Positions 21,769-34,388 of a stretch of DNA of 64,000 nucleotides are shown one piece after another. The stretch's first letter is position 1. The number at the start of each line of letters is the position of its first letter. The stretch is taken from contig NW_026848153.1 of assembly GCF_030411735.1 (NCBI RefSeq), positions 186,001 through 250,000 of the forward strand. Reading direction: 5' to 3'. The notes below the pieces were generated by a model. The model saw only the letters and a program-made list of their open reading frames with translations, was not told the origin of the DNA and searched no databases. Position numbers and translations under genes: made by a program. Source of the stretch: Phialemonium atrogriseum. Its lineage: Eukaryota; Ascomycota; Sordariomycetes; Cephalothecales; Cephalothecaceae.

Positions 21769-22931
21769 TCATTCTCCACCAGCCTTGCGTTTCTTTGATG
21801 GCGGTGCCTCGTCACCATCCTCCTCGAGTTCCTCCAGGTCGAGTTCCATGTCGGACTCGAACTCAAGGTCACTCAAGGCGTCCTGTTCCTGAGCTTGGGC
21901 TTTTAACCCCCGTTAGTCTCGGAATTCAAGGACAGGATAGGTCCAACCTACTGAAATATTTGATAGCCCCTGGCCAAAGATCCTCGGCAATAGTGACGGC
22001 CAAGGTATCGCCCTCTGGGAAGATTTCGAGACCGTCCAACTCGTCATCGTCGTCGTCGTCGTCGTCGGCATCGTCTTCTGATGGCTCCACCTTCTTGCCC
22101 TCGAGTCTGAGCTTCCGCTGCTTCTGCTCCTTCTCGATAGCCAGTCGGCTCTCCTCTGCGGAAATCCTCTGACCCCTGAACCCAAACCAGGCAAAGAAGC
22201 TCAAGCCACCGAGTCCGGTTTCCTCAATCTTCTTCTTCAACTCCTTCTGCTGGGGCGTGAGCTCCTTGTCCTTAGCCTTGGCACCGCCCTTGCCGGCCTT
22301 CTCGAGAGCCTGGTCCTCGTCCCAGACGCGCTTAACCATGCTGAGCAGACCCCCGGTCAGGTCCTTGTCCTTCTTCCACTTGATGTCCACCGGCTCGCTG
22401 ACCAGACCGGCCCAGCCATCCTCGGCACGGCGGTACCAGAACTTCTTCTCGAGGACGCGGTCCTCGAAGTATTCGTTCTCGCTGAACTCCCACTTGATGG
22501 CGACGCTTCTAGGGTCTCCCTTGGCGCCATTCTCGATCTCGAAGTGCGATACCGACAACGAGGTGAGGCACGCCAGGAGCAATGCTGAGTCCGACGGCTG
22601 GATATACTCGTCGATGTCTGGCGGGGCCTGCTCCAGGACCAGAGGCCAGAAATTGGGGATTTGCGCAACGATCTTGTGGCGCTTTTCGTAGAGGGGTTGT
22701 GTCAACTGCACTTGGTGACGGACTTTGGCCATAGGTTAGCGTGCATTGTCCCTCTTGCATGGCGGTCGTTTGGAAGACTGGTGTGTGTGATTCGGCGCAT
22801 CGTTTGTCGCATCGAGTAAAACTTGATGCCAGGAGGGACTCACTAATTTCCGTCTCGACATCGTCAAACTCGAGCTCGAGCTCCGCCAATTCCTCGTACG
22901 TAACCAGGGTGTCTTGCAAACTAGACGCCAT
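21769..22931 (-). CDS. NAP/SET-family histone chaperone
   Basis: Three exons, 22931-22844, 22722-21952 and 21899-21769, give 329 residues. The protein belongs to the nucleosome assembly protein superfamily, SET/Vps75 side. It starts with a short coiled helix (ELELEFDDVETEIIRHQVQ, restored by splicing), then TQPLYEKRHKIVAQIPNFW, the SET-like dimerisation helix end. The earmuff domain follows with SLSVSHFEIENG and DPRSVAIKWEFSENEYF. A DDDDDDDD acidic run lies near residue 265, and after splicing the tail is acidic and ends in a KKRK nuclear-localisation-like motif. The first intron ends in CTAAC...AAAG, and the last has a GTAGGT donor and GACTAAC branch site. It binds H3-H4 or H2A-H2B in the nucleus, by family knowledge. 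Confidence 0.88.
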
Positions 22932-23623
22932 TGTTACTGCTGTATCAATTGGATTCGGAAATGGAGTAAAATGGACGTCGAGAATTTGGCTTTGGAGGTT
23001 CTGCTATCAAAAGCTTTGCAAGCGAAATTGGCTCTGGAGGCGGGGACCTATTAGCGGGTCCGGGCCGAGCTTGTGTGGGGCCGGTCCGCTGATGCTGGGT
23101 CCGGAAAGCCGATGAGAATTTCACAGCCCGGTCATAGCCTTAAGAGCGAGAGTGGGTCACGTGGACGGACTTATTTGTTAGCCAAGCAGCACCACTTGCT
23201 ACAAATCGCGTCCTCGTCGGACATTCCACATAAAACCTGGAACTACCTTGCTAGTTTCCTTCCTCTCACTCTCGATGAGATTGCTGAACGGCGACGGCCC
23301 GATGTAACTTGCGATTCTCACACGCGGCTGTGCCTAGGCAGTGGTCCGGTTTCAGTCGGCTCTTACTTTCGTTTTCTGTTACTAGCGGGCTAGTCCGCCA
23401 ACCCGTCACACGGCTAGTGTCGCTGTGAAGCCATAGAATTTGGATGTCTGGGTAAACCCATATTTGCTTGATCGAATCCTATACCTCCTCCTTGTTCCAC
23501 AGCAGAAGCTGTGCCAACAAAACCGAGGACATACCGGTGAGACCACAGACTACTCTGGACACCGAAAACGGCACCCTTCTCCCGACAAATACTGCTCACG
23601 GGGAACCGAACTCTGTAGTCAAA
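22932..23623. promoter_or_regulatory. Divergent promoter region between the NAP and asparaginase genes
   Basis: 692 bp lie between the start codons of two divergent genes. A TCACGTGG (E-box-like) site is at about 23157. There is no coding sequence beyond short frames, apart from 52 open codons in frame upstream of the asparaginase ATG. Confidence 0.4.
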
Positions 23624-25283
23624 ATGAGCCATGCCGCCTTTACGGAACGGGACAAGCCCCAGTCCAACCACCCCGAATCACGGGTGCTCATCATCATGAC
23701 TGGGGGTACCATCTGCATGCAGCCGTCTGTAGATGGGTTGGTACCAATGACTGGTTTCCTCGAGAGTGCCATGGCCCCTCGACCGTCGTTTAACGATAAT
23801 TCAACCCCTCCAGGTAGGCGTCTTCGATATCCGTTCGGCGACTGGAGGATAGAATCATGGGCCGAATCATAGCCTTGGCCGTTACTGACTGGACACAGTC
23901 AAGCTCCACGCTTACAAGAATGGCGTCGAGTTCGAACTTGACAGCCTTCGCACGCCTCTGAGTGCCTACTCGCGACACATCCGGTACGGTATTCTGGAGT
24001 TCCAGCCTCTTCTAGATTCCAGCTCCATCTCGTCTTTCGGCTGGACCGAGGTCGCTCTTACCGTGAAGGAGAATTACCATCTCTTCGACGGCTTCGTTGT
24101 CCTTCATGGAACCGACTCTCTTTCCTATACCGCCTCTGCCCTGTCGTTCATGATGTCTGACCTGGGGAAGCCGGTCATTCTCACGGGTTCCCAGGCATCC
24201 ATCTTCGCGCTCCAGTCGGATGCAGTAGACAACCTCCTGGGGTCACTTATCATCGCGGGGACCTTTGTTATTCCCGAGGTCTGCCTGTTTTTCCACCACA
24301 TGCTATTCAGGGGCAACAGGACGACCAAAATCTCGGCCTCCTCCTTCGAGGCCTTTGGCAGTCCAAATTGCGACCAGCTGGCCAAGGTCACCAGCCTAGG
24401 GGTTGATGTGAATTGGTCTCTGGTGCGAAGGCCGACAAGAATCGCCGAGTTTCAAGTTACCAGGGCCCTAGACACGGCCCATGTTGCTTGTCTCCGCATA
24501 TTCCCCGGTATCACGCCGGAGATGGTTGACTCTGTCCTTAGAGCGCCGGACCTGCGGGGCCTTATCTTGGAGACCTTTGGCATGGGCAATGCACCCGGAG
24601 TCGTTGATGGGAGCCTGACAAAGGTAATCCGGGAGGCTGTCGAGCGGGGCATCGTTATTGTGAACGTCAGCCAATGTACGAGCGGCTCCGTATCTCCTCT
24701 CTACGCCCCTGGAACAGCATTGGGCAGAGCGGGTGTGGTCTTTGGCCACGACCTCACCACCGAAGCTGCACTGACAAAGCTCTCCTACCTCCTGGCCCTG
24801 CCAAATCTCCGGTATGAGGAAATAGCCGCCAGGATGTCGCAGTCACTCCGGGGCGAGATGACAGAGTTGACCCTCCCCTCCTTCTCTCACCCGGGCGGAA
24901 GCGTGGACGCGGCGGCGGCGCGGCTCACACCAGCAGAAGCCGCATTCTCGGCCCTCGGATACGCCATCCGAGACGGGGACCTGGCCGCCGTGAGGGAGAT
25001 CATAGAAGGCGATGAGGTAAACCATCAGCTGCTGAAGAGAACTGATTACGCCGGAAACACTGCCGTGCACCTCGCCGCCGTGGGACCGGAAAAGGAGGTT
25101 ATGCGAGAACTCCTGACTAGGGGCGCGAGCGTCCACGTGAGGAACAGGGCCAACAACACATCGCTCTTTCTGGCGGAGAAGATTGGGAACCAGGAGTGCG
25201 TGGAGCTGCTCAAGGAGGCAGGGGCCCGCCTCTGGGAAGAAGAGCATCTAGTTACCAACTTGGAAACGCATTCAAGGGTTTAG
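23624..25283 (+). CDS. Type I L-asparaginase with C-terminal ankyrin repeats
   Basis: Two exons, 23624-23813 and 23899-25283, give 524 residues. The enzyme hydrolyses asparagine to aspartate and ammonia; the human homologue ASPG shares this layout and also has lysophospholipase activity. The first catalytic Thr lies in TGGTI at residues 26-30. The second catalytic motif HGTDSLSYTASAL is at 133-145, and GKPVILTGSQ follows. The C-terminal part from about residue 410 forms ankyrin repeats (YAIRDGDLAAVREI, DYAGNTAVHLAAV, LLTRGASVHVRNRANNTSL). The ATG at 23624 is preferred for its context and because the catalytic domain starts soon after it; the frame is open further upstream to an ATG at 23468. 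There is no signal peptide, so it is probably cytosolic. Confidence 0.9.
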
Positions 25284-27053
25284 AACGACTGGACCGGCGT
25301 TGACAAAAGGCACACATATGGTTCTCCTCCAGCACGGCGCTTTTTAGACGGCAGTCTGAATTTCACTATTATGTGAATCTACCTACGAATACAAGTTGAT
25401 ACTATGAGTGACCAAAACAAGACGCCGAGGTAGTGGTAGAGATTATCTTGTTCGTGGTGGTCGTTGAAATCCTTCTCTGACCCTGGAGCTATGCTAGCGC
25501 GTATCGCAGCCAGTCAGGAGCTGCTGCCTGCAGGCCTCCAGTACAGGCATAATTATAGCGTGTCTTGTCTGAGCCACAAAAGTTCGTGTGCTGCCGGCAC
25601 GACGTGCCGAGTTGCAGTTCTCGGTAAGGCCGCTCCCCTACTGACTAACCTACTTGTCTGTGAACAGATGACTCATAAGGGAAACACACCGCGGCTTTAT
25701 GGTGGTTCAACGGAAACACCGATACACCGAGGGTCCATAATATTTTCAATCACCATTACGGGCGTTTTCAGGGGCGCCCTGGAGTGTCACAACCGGACCA
25801 CAGCTTCCGTTGTGTGACTCGTCGTCAGAACTGCCTGGCACTTTTATCACTGTTCTCGGTGGCGCAACGCCAACGAGGCGGATCTGCAGCATGGACGAGA
25901 TGGTCGCACGGCAGGCTAGACCGTCGCCGAAAACAGGCAGCCTTGACAGCGGGGGAGGGAGGAATGGTCGAAGCTCAGTGGTCCATGGCACAGGGACCCC
26001 CCAGAGCATGACACTACGGCCGCGTCGCTGCCTGCCTGTACCAGCAGGTCGGAGCGGTAATGCAGGGCGGGGGTTCTCGTGACCCACTGCGGGAACTTGT
26101 TGATCTGCATGACCACTGGACTTGCATGGTCATAGATCCGTTGGCACGGGCAATTCTTAGGCGGTTCTCCAACCAGGCCGCTTGAATACGGCAATAGGCG
26201 GGGTAGATTGGCCTGTACCTAGCTTATGTATGTAGAGGTACCAACCTATTCACCGCCTCAGCTACCTACGTTTTATCAGCGCAGCAATTCAAGAAGGGGG
26301 GAGTCTCTGTCATATTTATTTGCTAGTGAGACTATTAGACGCAATTGTCCACTCAATCAACTCTTGGGGACCGAGTTTGGATGCCTTATTGAAGCCTATG
26401 CTAACAGACACAAACGGCGCTAAAACATAAATAAAACATGCCTTTAGAAACATGGGAGGCACCTATGTGGGTGCCTAGTGTCTTGGGCTGTTTGCTGTTT
26501 GCTGCAAGGCCATGTAAATGTCCCAGTCCGCCTTTCAGCCCACCTTAACGGCGCTTAGGTAGGATAATATACTTCCACATTGGCTGACCACCGTCCGTGG
26601 GAGTTCCAAGGTTCCAATGTCAAAGAGTTGATGTGAGCAGCCGTGCCTAGGGTACACCGCCAAGCAGACGTGGCAACAGACTCATCAGTCCACACCCACA
26701 ACTTATAAGTTGCCACAGACTACTCTCTTAAAAGACATCTTCAAACGGCACAAAGAGTGTTGGTTTACTGTTTCCCCCTTATCGGTCGGAGATATCGGCC
26801 AACTGTAAAGCAAGGTACCTCTCTAGCTTAACTACTTGGGAGTCCTCAGAGCATCCAGGCTTGCTTCCTTTTCCTTTATAATTCTTGCCGCTCTTGTCTA
26901 TCAACCTAGACGTCCGTGGCAGTCTTCATCTTTTGTAGACTTTCCTCTAGATTCCATTACCCAATTATCTTTCTAGTCCCACGTCCCCATTCCAACCCCC
27001 ATCTCCGTCCCTCTCTTTTGCCCGTTCCAGGACTCAGGCACAGCGGCATAGGG
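25284..27053. other. 1.8-kb intergenic region upstream of the BCS1-like gene
   Basis: No gene is seen on either strand. The last 250 bp before 27054 are pyrimidine-rich (C/T blocks at 26860-27030), as is usual near fungal transcription starts. The frame upstream of the ATG at 27054 is open back to 26916 but has no domain. Confidence 0.45.
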
Positions 27054-29146
27054 ATGGACCTCAACAGCCTGCTCCGTGGAGCCTTGCCCACTTTTGGCGA
27101 GAACTTGACGGAAGCTGGCGGGAATATCACCAGCCAAGAGTTCCACGATGGCATCATCAAGGGCCTCATGCCACTCTTCGGCGGAAAATTCAACCCCCTG
27201 ATGCAGGCCTTCATGCTATTCTACAACATGGCCGGCAGCCGACTTGGCTTCGACCCAACTGCCATCCTGACCGCGCTGGGGTTCGTCTGGGCTGCAAACA
27301 AGCTCTGGAGACAGGTCTACATGACCGTCTACGGCGTGCTCCAGGAATACCTGACCGCCAGTATCCATATCAGCAGCAGCGACGAGATGTACCTCCACAT
27401 GATGAAGTGGCTCGCCAGCCAACCGAACATGTTTAACTCGCGGGCCCTCACTGCGGAGACGACCTCGAGGACAGCGTGGGAAGAGGAGGAAGAGGCTGAA
27501 GTGGTGTCAACTAACATTTCGGCTGATGGGTCCGGCGTTTACTTGAACTTCTCAAACCAGGAGGCGAAGTCGGTAAGTCCGCAATGCCCGCTCTCGATAC
27601 TTTTGAAATTGCGGCTCATATTTCTTTAGCCCCCACGATTCATCCCGGCACTCGGCGCGCATAACTTCTGGTTCGATGGCCGGTACTTTCGGTTGCACAG
27701 GAAACAGGAGTCTCTGTATGATGACGGGGCTAGTACTAATTTCCCCCAGTTCAAGGAAAAGGAGAAGCTGGTCGTCTCGTGCTACGGGCGATCTCCAGGT
27801 GTGTACAGTCAAATGAGAATGGTCCCATGCCACCACATGATCTCTTTTTGACCTCTAATGCGCCTACAGAACCGATCAAGAGGCTCCTCAGACACGCCAA
27901 AAGGCTGTACTACGATGACCACCATGCTAAGACCATGGTCAGACGGCCCAGCCCCCAGAACATGCGTAGATATGGCGGTCGACACAGCTGGATACTGGTT
28001 GCCAACCGCCCTGTCCGGCCCATGAAGACGGTTGTTCTTGATGCGGAGCAGAAGGTGCAGGTTCTTGCCGACATCAATGAATATCTTCACCCAGCCACGC
28101 CGAGGTGGTATGCCAACCGCGGTATACCGCTACGTCGCGGCTACCTCTTCCACGGCCCCCCAGGAACTGGAAAGACATCCCTCTCATTTGCTCTTGCCGG
28201 TGTTTTCGGCCTTGACATATACGTTATCAGCCTCCTGGAGCCGACCCTGACAGAGGAGGACCTCTCCGGCCTCTTCAGCTCCCTTCCTCGACGATGTGTA
28301 GTCCTCCTCGAGGATATTGATACAGCCGGACTGTCCCGCCCAGCCGGCGATGGTGAATCAAAGGGCGCAAAAGGAAAGGACGGCGAGGGCAGCAAGGAGG
28401 CCAACGTGGCTGAATGGAAAGTGGCCGACCTGGCCCGAGAACTAAAGAGACACCCCGGCGGCGCTGATGAGAAGAAGGGCATCTCCCTGTCGGGCCTGCT
28501 CAACGCCATCGACGGAGTGGCGTCGCACGAAGGACGTGTCTTGATCATGACCACGAACAAACCGGAGGCGCTTGACGAGGCTCTCATCCGTCCTGGCCGG
28601 GTTGATCTACAGGTCGGGTTTGGTTACGCAACCCAAGGCCAGGCCAAGGAGCTGTTTGAGCGCATGTACGAAGCTGACAAGCAGCACGTCAAACCTGGCC
28701 GGGCCGGGGCGCCTGATTCCGCCAAGGAACACCACCCGAAACAGAGCAATGGAAAGGCAGTCGGGTCCGACCATACGCACGTGAATGGTTCGGCCCACGC
28801 TGCCGCAGGCGACAAGGACAAGACGAGTTCGGCCCCCGACTCCGACACCGATGCCGAGGCCGAGAAGGCCGGCCTCTTGGACGCCGGGGCGCAGCAGACT
28901 ACCGAACCGACTGTGGATACCCCCGACGACAACGGCTCCGAAACCGTGACCGACGACAGCCTATCGAAGCTTGCGGCGGCGTTCGCGAGCAAGATACCCG
29001 ACGGCCAGTTCTCGCCCGCCGAGATCCAGGGGTTCTTGCTCAAGCGCAAGAAGAACCCCATGAAGGCGGTCCTGGAGGTTGACAAGTGGGTCGAGGCAAT
29101 GCTGCTGCAGAAGGCCAGCAAGACGAAGGTGATGCAGGTGCAGTGA
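27054..29146 (+). CDS. BCS1-like AAA ATPase, mitochondrial chaperone family
   Basis: Three exons, 27054-27572, 27630-27798 and 27870-29146, give 654 residues. Bcs1 proteins are inner-membrane AAA ATPases, and the founding member inserts the Rieske protein into complex III. A single transmembrane segment lies near residues 70-95, followed by the BCS1 N-terminal domain (FWFDGRYFRLHRKQE). The AAA core has Walker A GPPGTGKTS near residue 325, Walker B VVLLEDID and sensor-1 MTTNKPEALDEALIRPGRVD. A low-complexity Lys/Gly/Glu insert follows Walker B, and a long acidic insert follows the arginine-finger region. These inserts and the length suggest one of the BCS1-like paralogues common in filamentous fungi rather than the orthologue of Bcs1. 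Its substrate is unknown. Confidence 0.88.
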
Positions 29147-29924
29147 GGGAGATGGTCTTATTCGTTTTGTCTGGCATGCACTATTTGTCTTTAATGATAA
29201 CCTAGGGTTTACGAGGGAATGGTGGTACGCTGCATTTTCCTCTGTCCTGAGTCTCTCTAGTCAAAATGGCCCCGAGCTCTTAAGGGGTGGTTGTGCTGGT
29301 ACTTACAAAGCATTCGAGGGATGGTGTGGGAAGAGGGTCGAGACAAGTAGATCACGAGGATACACAATAGAACATAAAAGGGATGAATTGCCCCCCCTAA
29401 AGTATGGACAATCTGTAAAGGAAAGTATCTACAGAAATGGCTTTTCCAAATCTGCCCCTGAACTCTGGGCCTGCGCTTGGGGGTGGCGATTCAGGTGAGG
29501 TTTTCTTCTTTTTTTCTTCTTCGGGGCGCATCAAGGCTCCCCAGCACAGCATAGCTGTGTTCTCGCCATAAGATAGATATACCTGGGCCATTCTGGATGC
29601 CACGAGTTATCATCTTCCTCTTTCCAGGTATAGGAATTTAAAGAGCATCGAGTGTTCGTCTCATGCAATAGGTGACAAACTGTTGGCAAGAGGCTAACCG
29701 GAAGAAGTTACTCCCAGAATGGCGGTGTGGGGCTGGCAGGGGCCGACCAGATAGGGTCCCCGCCATCGGGTTGCCCGCCCAAGGTCTGTGCATGGCAGAA
29801 ATGATGTGCCCCGCCAAGTGAGTCAAAACCCCTCCATCTCGACTCAAAAGCCTTCAGTCCCCTGAATTTTGGCCCGCGGATACTTCTGCCACAAAGGTCA
29901 CGGAAATCAGATCGTGTGGACAAG
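29147..29924. other. Intergenic region between the BCS1-like and IleRS genes
   Basis: 778 bp with no recognisable gene. T-rich tracts occur at about 29507-29520. The two flanking genes are co-directional, so this should hold the IleRS promoter. Confidence 0.45.
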
Positions 29925-32900
29925 ATGAGCATCAATTTCTCCAAGACAGAGGAGGAGACCCTCCGCTACTGGCGGGAGATCGATGCTTTCCAAACACAGC
30001 TTCGCCTGACGGAAGGGTCCGAAAACTTCACATTCTATGATGGCCCCCCCTTCGGTATGCAATCTCTTCCGCCGTCCCTAATATGGCTACATCGTAGAGC
30101 TCACTGACAATCTCTCTCGCAGCAACCGGTATTATCCATTCGGATCCCCCGTTGTTACTCTCTCTGACAGCTATCCAGGCCTACCCCACTACGGGCACCT
30201 ACTCACCTCCACCATCAAAGATATTATACCACGATACTGGTCTATGAAAGGCTACCATGTCATCCGCCGCTTTGGGTGGGATACGCACGGTGTGCCTGTA
30301 GAATTCGAGATCGACAAAAAGCTGGGGATCTCTGGCCGAGATGCTGTCCTGAAGATGGGTCAGTCAAGATCCAGTCCGAAGCCTTGTTGATATGGGCTGT
30401 CCAGAGGTGTGGGGTTCCGCCAATGCCGGAGGCGCTCTTCTCTGCTACAGCCCCATTGACGAGTCTTATTACGCCTGGCAGATACTGACCAGGCATTACC
30501 TAGGTATCGACAAGTATAACGCCGAGTGCCGAGCCATTGTAATGAGGTACGCAGGTGAATGGAGGGAGATCATTGAGCGTCTGGGTCGCTGGATCGACTT
30601 CGACAATGACTACAAGGTTTGGCCCACGCATTTTGTATCAGTCTTACGTCCGTTACTGACGGTGGACTTGCACAGTCCATGGACACTACCTTCATGGAAT
30701 CTTGCTGGTGGGTATTCAAACAGCTCTTCGAGAAGGACCAGGTCTACCGAGCCTACCAGATCATGCCCTTCTCGACGGCGCTATGTACACCACTCAGCCA
30801 AATGGAGTCGAAAGAAAACGAGAAAATGACCCAGGACCCTTCGATCTTGGTTTCGTTTCCCGTGTTGGAGCAGCCCGACTTTGCCAACACCTCCTTGGTC
30901 ATCTACACAACAACCCCCTGGACTCTGCCGTCCAACCTCCTCATTGCCGCCCATCCCGATTTCGAGTACATGGTGATCCTCGACGAGAAGTCCGGTAACC
31001 AGTACATCCTCCTGGAGGTCGGACTTTCGATGCTTTACAAAGACCCGAAAAAGGCAAAGTACAAGGTCATCAAGAAGGTCAAGGGCAAGGACATGATTGG
31101 CTGGCAGTATAAGCCTCTGTTCCCATACTTTGCTGAGAAGTTCTCCGATTGTTTCCGTGTCATTGGGGCAGACTATGTCGAGGCGGAGGAGGGCACAGGC
31201 CTCGTCCATCAGGCGCCAGCCTTCGGTCAGGAGGATTACGATGCAGCAGTCGCCGCGGGTTATATCTCTCCGAAGCGCCTGCCGCCATGCCCTGTTGACG
31301 AGAAGGGCCAATTTACTTCGGAGATTTCGGACTACGCCGGCCAGCATGTGAAGACAGCGGACAAGGCCATTCTCAAGGACCTGAGGCTCACAGGCCGTCT
31401 GCTAGTCGAAAGCCAAGTCACCCACGTGGACAAGTTCTGCTGGCGGTCCGATACTCAGCTTATCAGGAAGGCCGTCTCGTCCTGGTTCATTCGAGTGGCA
31501 AGTTCGAGAGAGGATATCCTCCAAAACCTTGAGGCTACCAATTGGGTCCCACAGTTTGTCAGGGACAAGCGCTTCGCCAACTGGGTTTCCAACGCCCATG
31601 ATTGGAATGTGTCCCGGAACCGTTACTGGGGGACTCCGCTTCCGCTCTGGGTTAGCGAGGACTACGAAGAGGTCATCTGTGTGGGAAGCATTGAGGAGCT
31701 GAGGGAGCTCAGTGGCTTCGAGGGCTCCCTGGATGATATCCACAGGGAGAAGATTGACGGGATAACAATCCCGTCCAGGAAAGGGAAGGGAGTCCTTCGA
31801 CGTGTGGACGAGGTCTTTGACTGCTGGTTTGTGACTACCTTCCCCCCCTTTCGCCTCTCGCTTGACTGACACGGACTAGGTTTGAGTCGGGCAGTATGCC
31901 GTACGCGTCCAACCACTACCCATTCGAAAACGCGGATGCTTTCCAGAAAGGTCGCTTCCCTGCGGACTTCATTGCCGAGGGCTTGGATCAGACTCGTGGC
32001 TGGTTTTACACGCTGTCCGTCCTCGGAAACCACCTCTTCGGGACGTCGCCCTTCAAGAATTGTATTGTCAACGGACTCGTGCTCGCAGAAGATGGCAAGA
32101 AGATGTCCAAGAGCCTCAAGAACTACCCGGACCCCAGTGCCGTCATCAACTTGCACGGATCTGATGCTCTCCGTCTCTACCTCATCAACTCCCCGGTTGT
32201 CAGAGCAGAGCCGATGAGGTTCAAGGAATCTGGAGTCAAGGAGGTAGTATCCAAAGTCCTCCTTCCCCTGTGGAACAGCTATCGTTTCTTCTACGAACAA
32301 GCAAACCTTTTCAAGAAGATTACCGGCAACGACTTCGTTGCTCAGTCTCTAGCATCGGACAAGGGCGTAAGCAACGTCATGGACCGGTGGATTCTTGCGG
32401 ACTGCCAGAGCATGTTGCGCTTCATCAACGAAGAGATGAACGGTGAGTTATGGCTCGGTACGCCCCAACTGGAATCATCAGAAGACTGACTTTAAAAAGG
32501 CTACCGTCTCTATACTGTCGTCCCACGACTGCTCCAGGTCATCGATAACCTCACCAATTGGTACATTCGCTTCAACCGCAAGAGGATCAAGGGAGCTGCG
32601 GGGCTTGGGATTGAGGACACGAACGAAGCATTGAGCACCCTTTGCCAGGTGCTTTTCACGCTGGTCCGGGCTCTTGCGCCGTTCATGCCGTTCATAACCG
32701 AACACATCTACGGCCTTTTGACGCCGTACCTTGGCGACGCGCTTGCGGAATTCAAGAACACGCAGAGCGTCCACTTCCTCTCGTTCCCGACCGTGCAGGA
32801 GAACCTCTTTGACGAAGTTATCGAACGGAAGGTTTCCGCCATGCAGGCCGTTATCCAGCTCGGGAGAACTACGAGAGAGCGCAAGAATATCGCCCTGAAG

Positions 32901-33611
32901 ACTCCCTTGCTTTCCATGGTGGTCATCGCAGACACCGAGTTCCTCGCTGATGTGGAGTCGTTGCTGTCCTACGTGAAGGATGAGCTCAATGTCCGGGACG
33001 TCATCCTGACTACCGACGAAGAGAAATACAATATCGTCCTCGAAGCTCGGGTTGACTGGCCAACGCTCGGCAAGAAGCTCAAGAAGAACGTCCAGGTCGT
33101 CCGCAAGGCTCTTCCAAGCCTGAAGCAGGAGGAGCTCAAGCAATACTTGCGCGAAAGGAAGCTGACCGTTGGTGGCATCGAGCTAGAGGGAGATGATCTG
33201 ACCATTGTGCGTATCCTGGGGCAGGACACCCCCGGCTCCTCGGATAAAGAAGGCCCCCAGTACGAACCGTCTTTCTCAAGGGACGTCATTACCTTGCTTG
33301 ATACAGCGTCGCACCCGGAGCTGGTGGATGAGGGGCTGACCCGCGACTTGATCAACCGGGTACAGAGGATGCGGAAGAAGGCTGGCCTGGTGACGACGGA
33401 CGATATCCACATGCAGTACAGCGTCGTGTCCAACCCGGACAATGTCGACCTGGATGGGGTGATCTCCTCTCGACAGGATGCCTTTGTGACTACGTTGCGT
33501 GGGAAGCTGGAACCGCTTCTGCCTGACGGGCCCGAGAGTAGAGCTGCTATTTTGGAAGAAGAGCACACTATTGGCAATTTAACCCTGTTGCTGAAGCTTG
33601 CTCATCTCTGA
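29925..33611 (+). CDS. ILS1: Isoleucyl-tRNA synthetase, cytoplasmic
   Basis: Seven exons are supported: 29925-30054, 30123-30128, 30179-30358, 30504-30616, 30676-31826, 31880-32442 and 32500-33611. They give 1084 residues, close to yeast Ils1. The enzyme charges tRNA-Ile, a class I reaction with CP1 editing. The HIGH-type motif is in PPFATGLPHYGHLL; its Ala-Thr-Gly part comes from the 6-nt exon 2. KMSKS appears as KKMSKSLKNY near residue 600, and the editing domain and DCWFESGSMP junction are intact. There is no mitochondrial presequence. Every intron has GT-AG ends, though the third donor (GTCAGT) is less usual. The third intron is 145 bp and open in one frame, but the family requires it to be removed. 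Confidence 0.93.
30123..30128 (+). other. 6-nt microexon of the isoleucyl-tRNA synthetase gene
   Basis: CAACCG lies between two GT-AG introns, 30055-30122 and 30129-30178. With the last G of exon 1 and the first GC of exon 3 it encodes Ala, Thr and the first base of Gly. These residues are invariant in the PPFATGLPHYGH region of eukaryotic isoleucyl-tRNA synthetases. No other GT-AG choice I could find in this stretch restores that sequence in frame. Confidence 0.85.
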
Positions 33612-34388
33612 GCACAGGCTTCTCCTGCTGCAGATACGGATAGAGTTGGGTGGAATTGTTGGCGTTGTCGTTATAGCCGTATATGCAGGGGGGTTCAAAA
33701 GAGGTTCAAAAGAAAACCACACGGAGCTGAATAGTGGCATTCATAAACGAACATCCAAAGTCCTTGCATTGTCTGACATGTGAAGTACAAGGGGCTCTCT
33801 CTTAGCGCGTACGCCGAATCAAGGTGGAACGCAACAATAGGCCCCCATCGGGATGTATTCTGTAGGTAAGCTCGGAGCGGAATGGGTCTCCCTGTAGATT
33901 TGAATACGAAGGTTTCATTGGTGCTTGAACGTGTCGACATACTTTTTGCTAGATGGCAAAGGAATCATATGCAGGCCAGTTTCAAAAGCATCCCCATGGC
34001 AGCTTAACTCTAAATTTCCGGATTTCCTCTTGCGTGGCAGCTCGCCGGAGGCATGTTGCACATCATATGTATGTTGCTGCGTAGCTGTAGGTATTTATAG
34101 CAAATATTCCCCCCCCCGCCCAAAAGAGTTTGCAGGTGCCCCTCCTTTTTTGACGCAGGCTGCGTATTGTATCGTACACCCGGGAAGCAAATGGGAGACA
34201 GTGGGAGCCTAGGTGGTGCCACAAAGAGAGCTGACCTACCTACCTACTTACTTGCCAACCCCCGGCTGACCTCGAACAAGTCCTACCCTCCAGCTGCCTG
34301 CTGTCTTGGACCTCTACCTCCCACTCCACCTCGTCTACCTAATATTTGACCATTTGACCCGGACTGAGACATTTCTAAGTCATTACCA
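33612..34388. other. Intergenic region between the IleRS and RING genes
   Basis: 777 bp with no gene seen. A C-rich pair of runs near 34110 and several TACC/TACCTACC units near 34230-34260 precede the RING gene. These are low-complexity features of unknown role. Confidence 0.4.

Noticed and set aside
30359..30503. Open frame in IleRS intron 3 that could be read as coding
   Set aside because: Removing it restores LKMG-IDKYNAECRAI, as the family requires; retaining it inserts unrelated residues.
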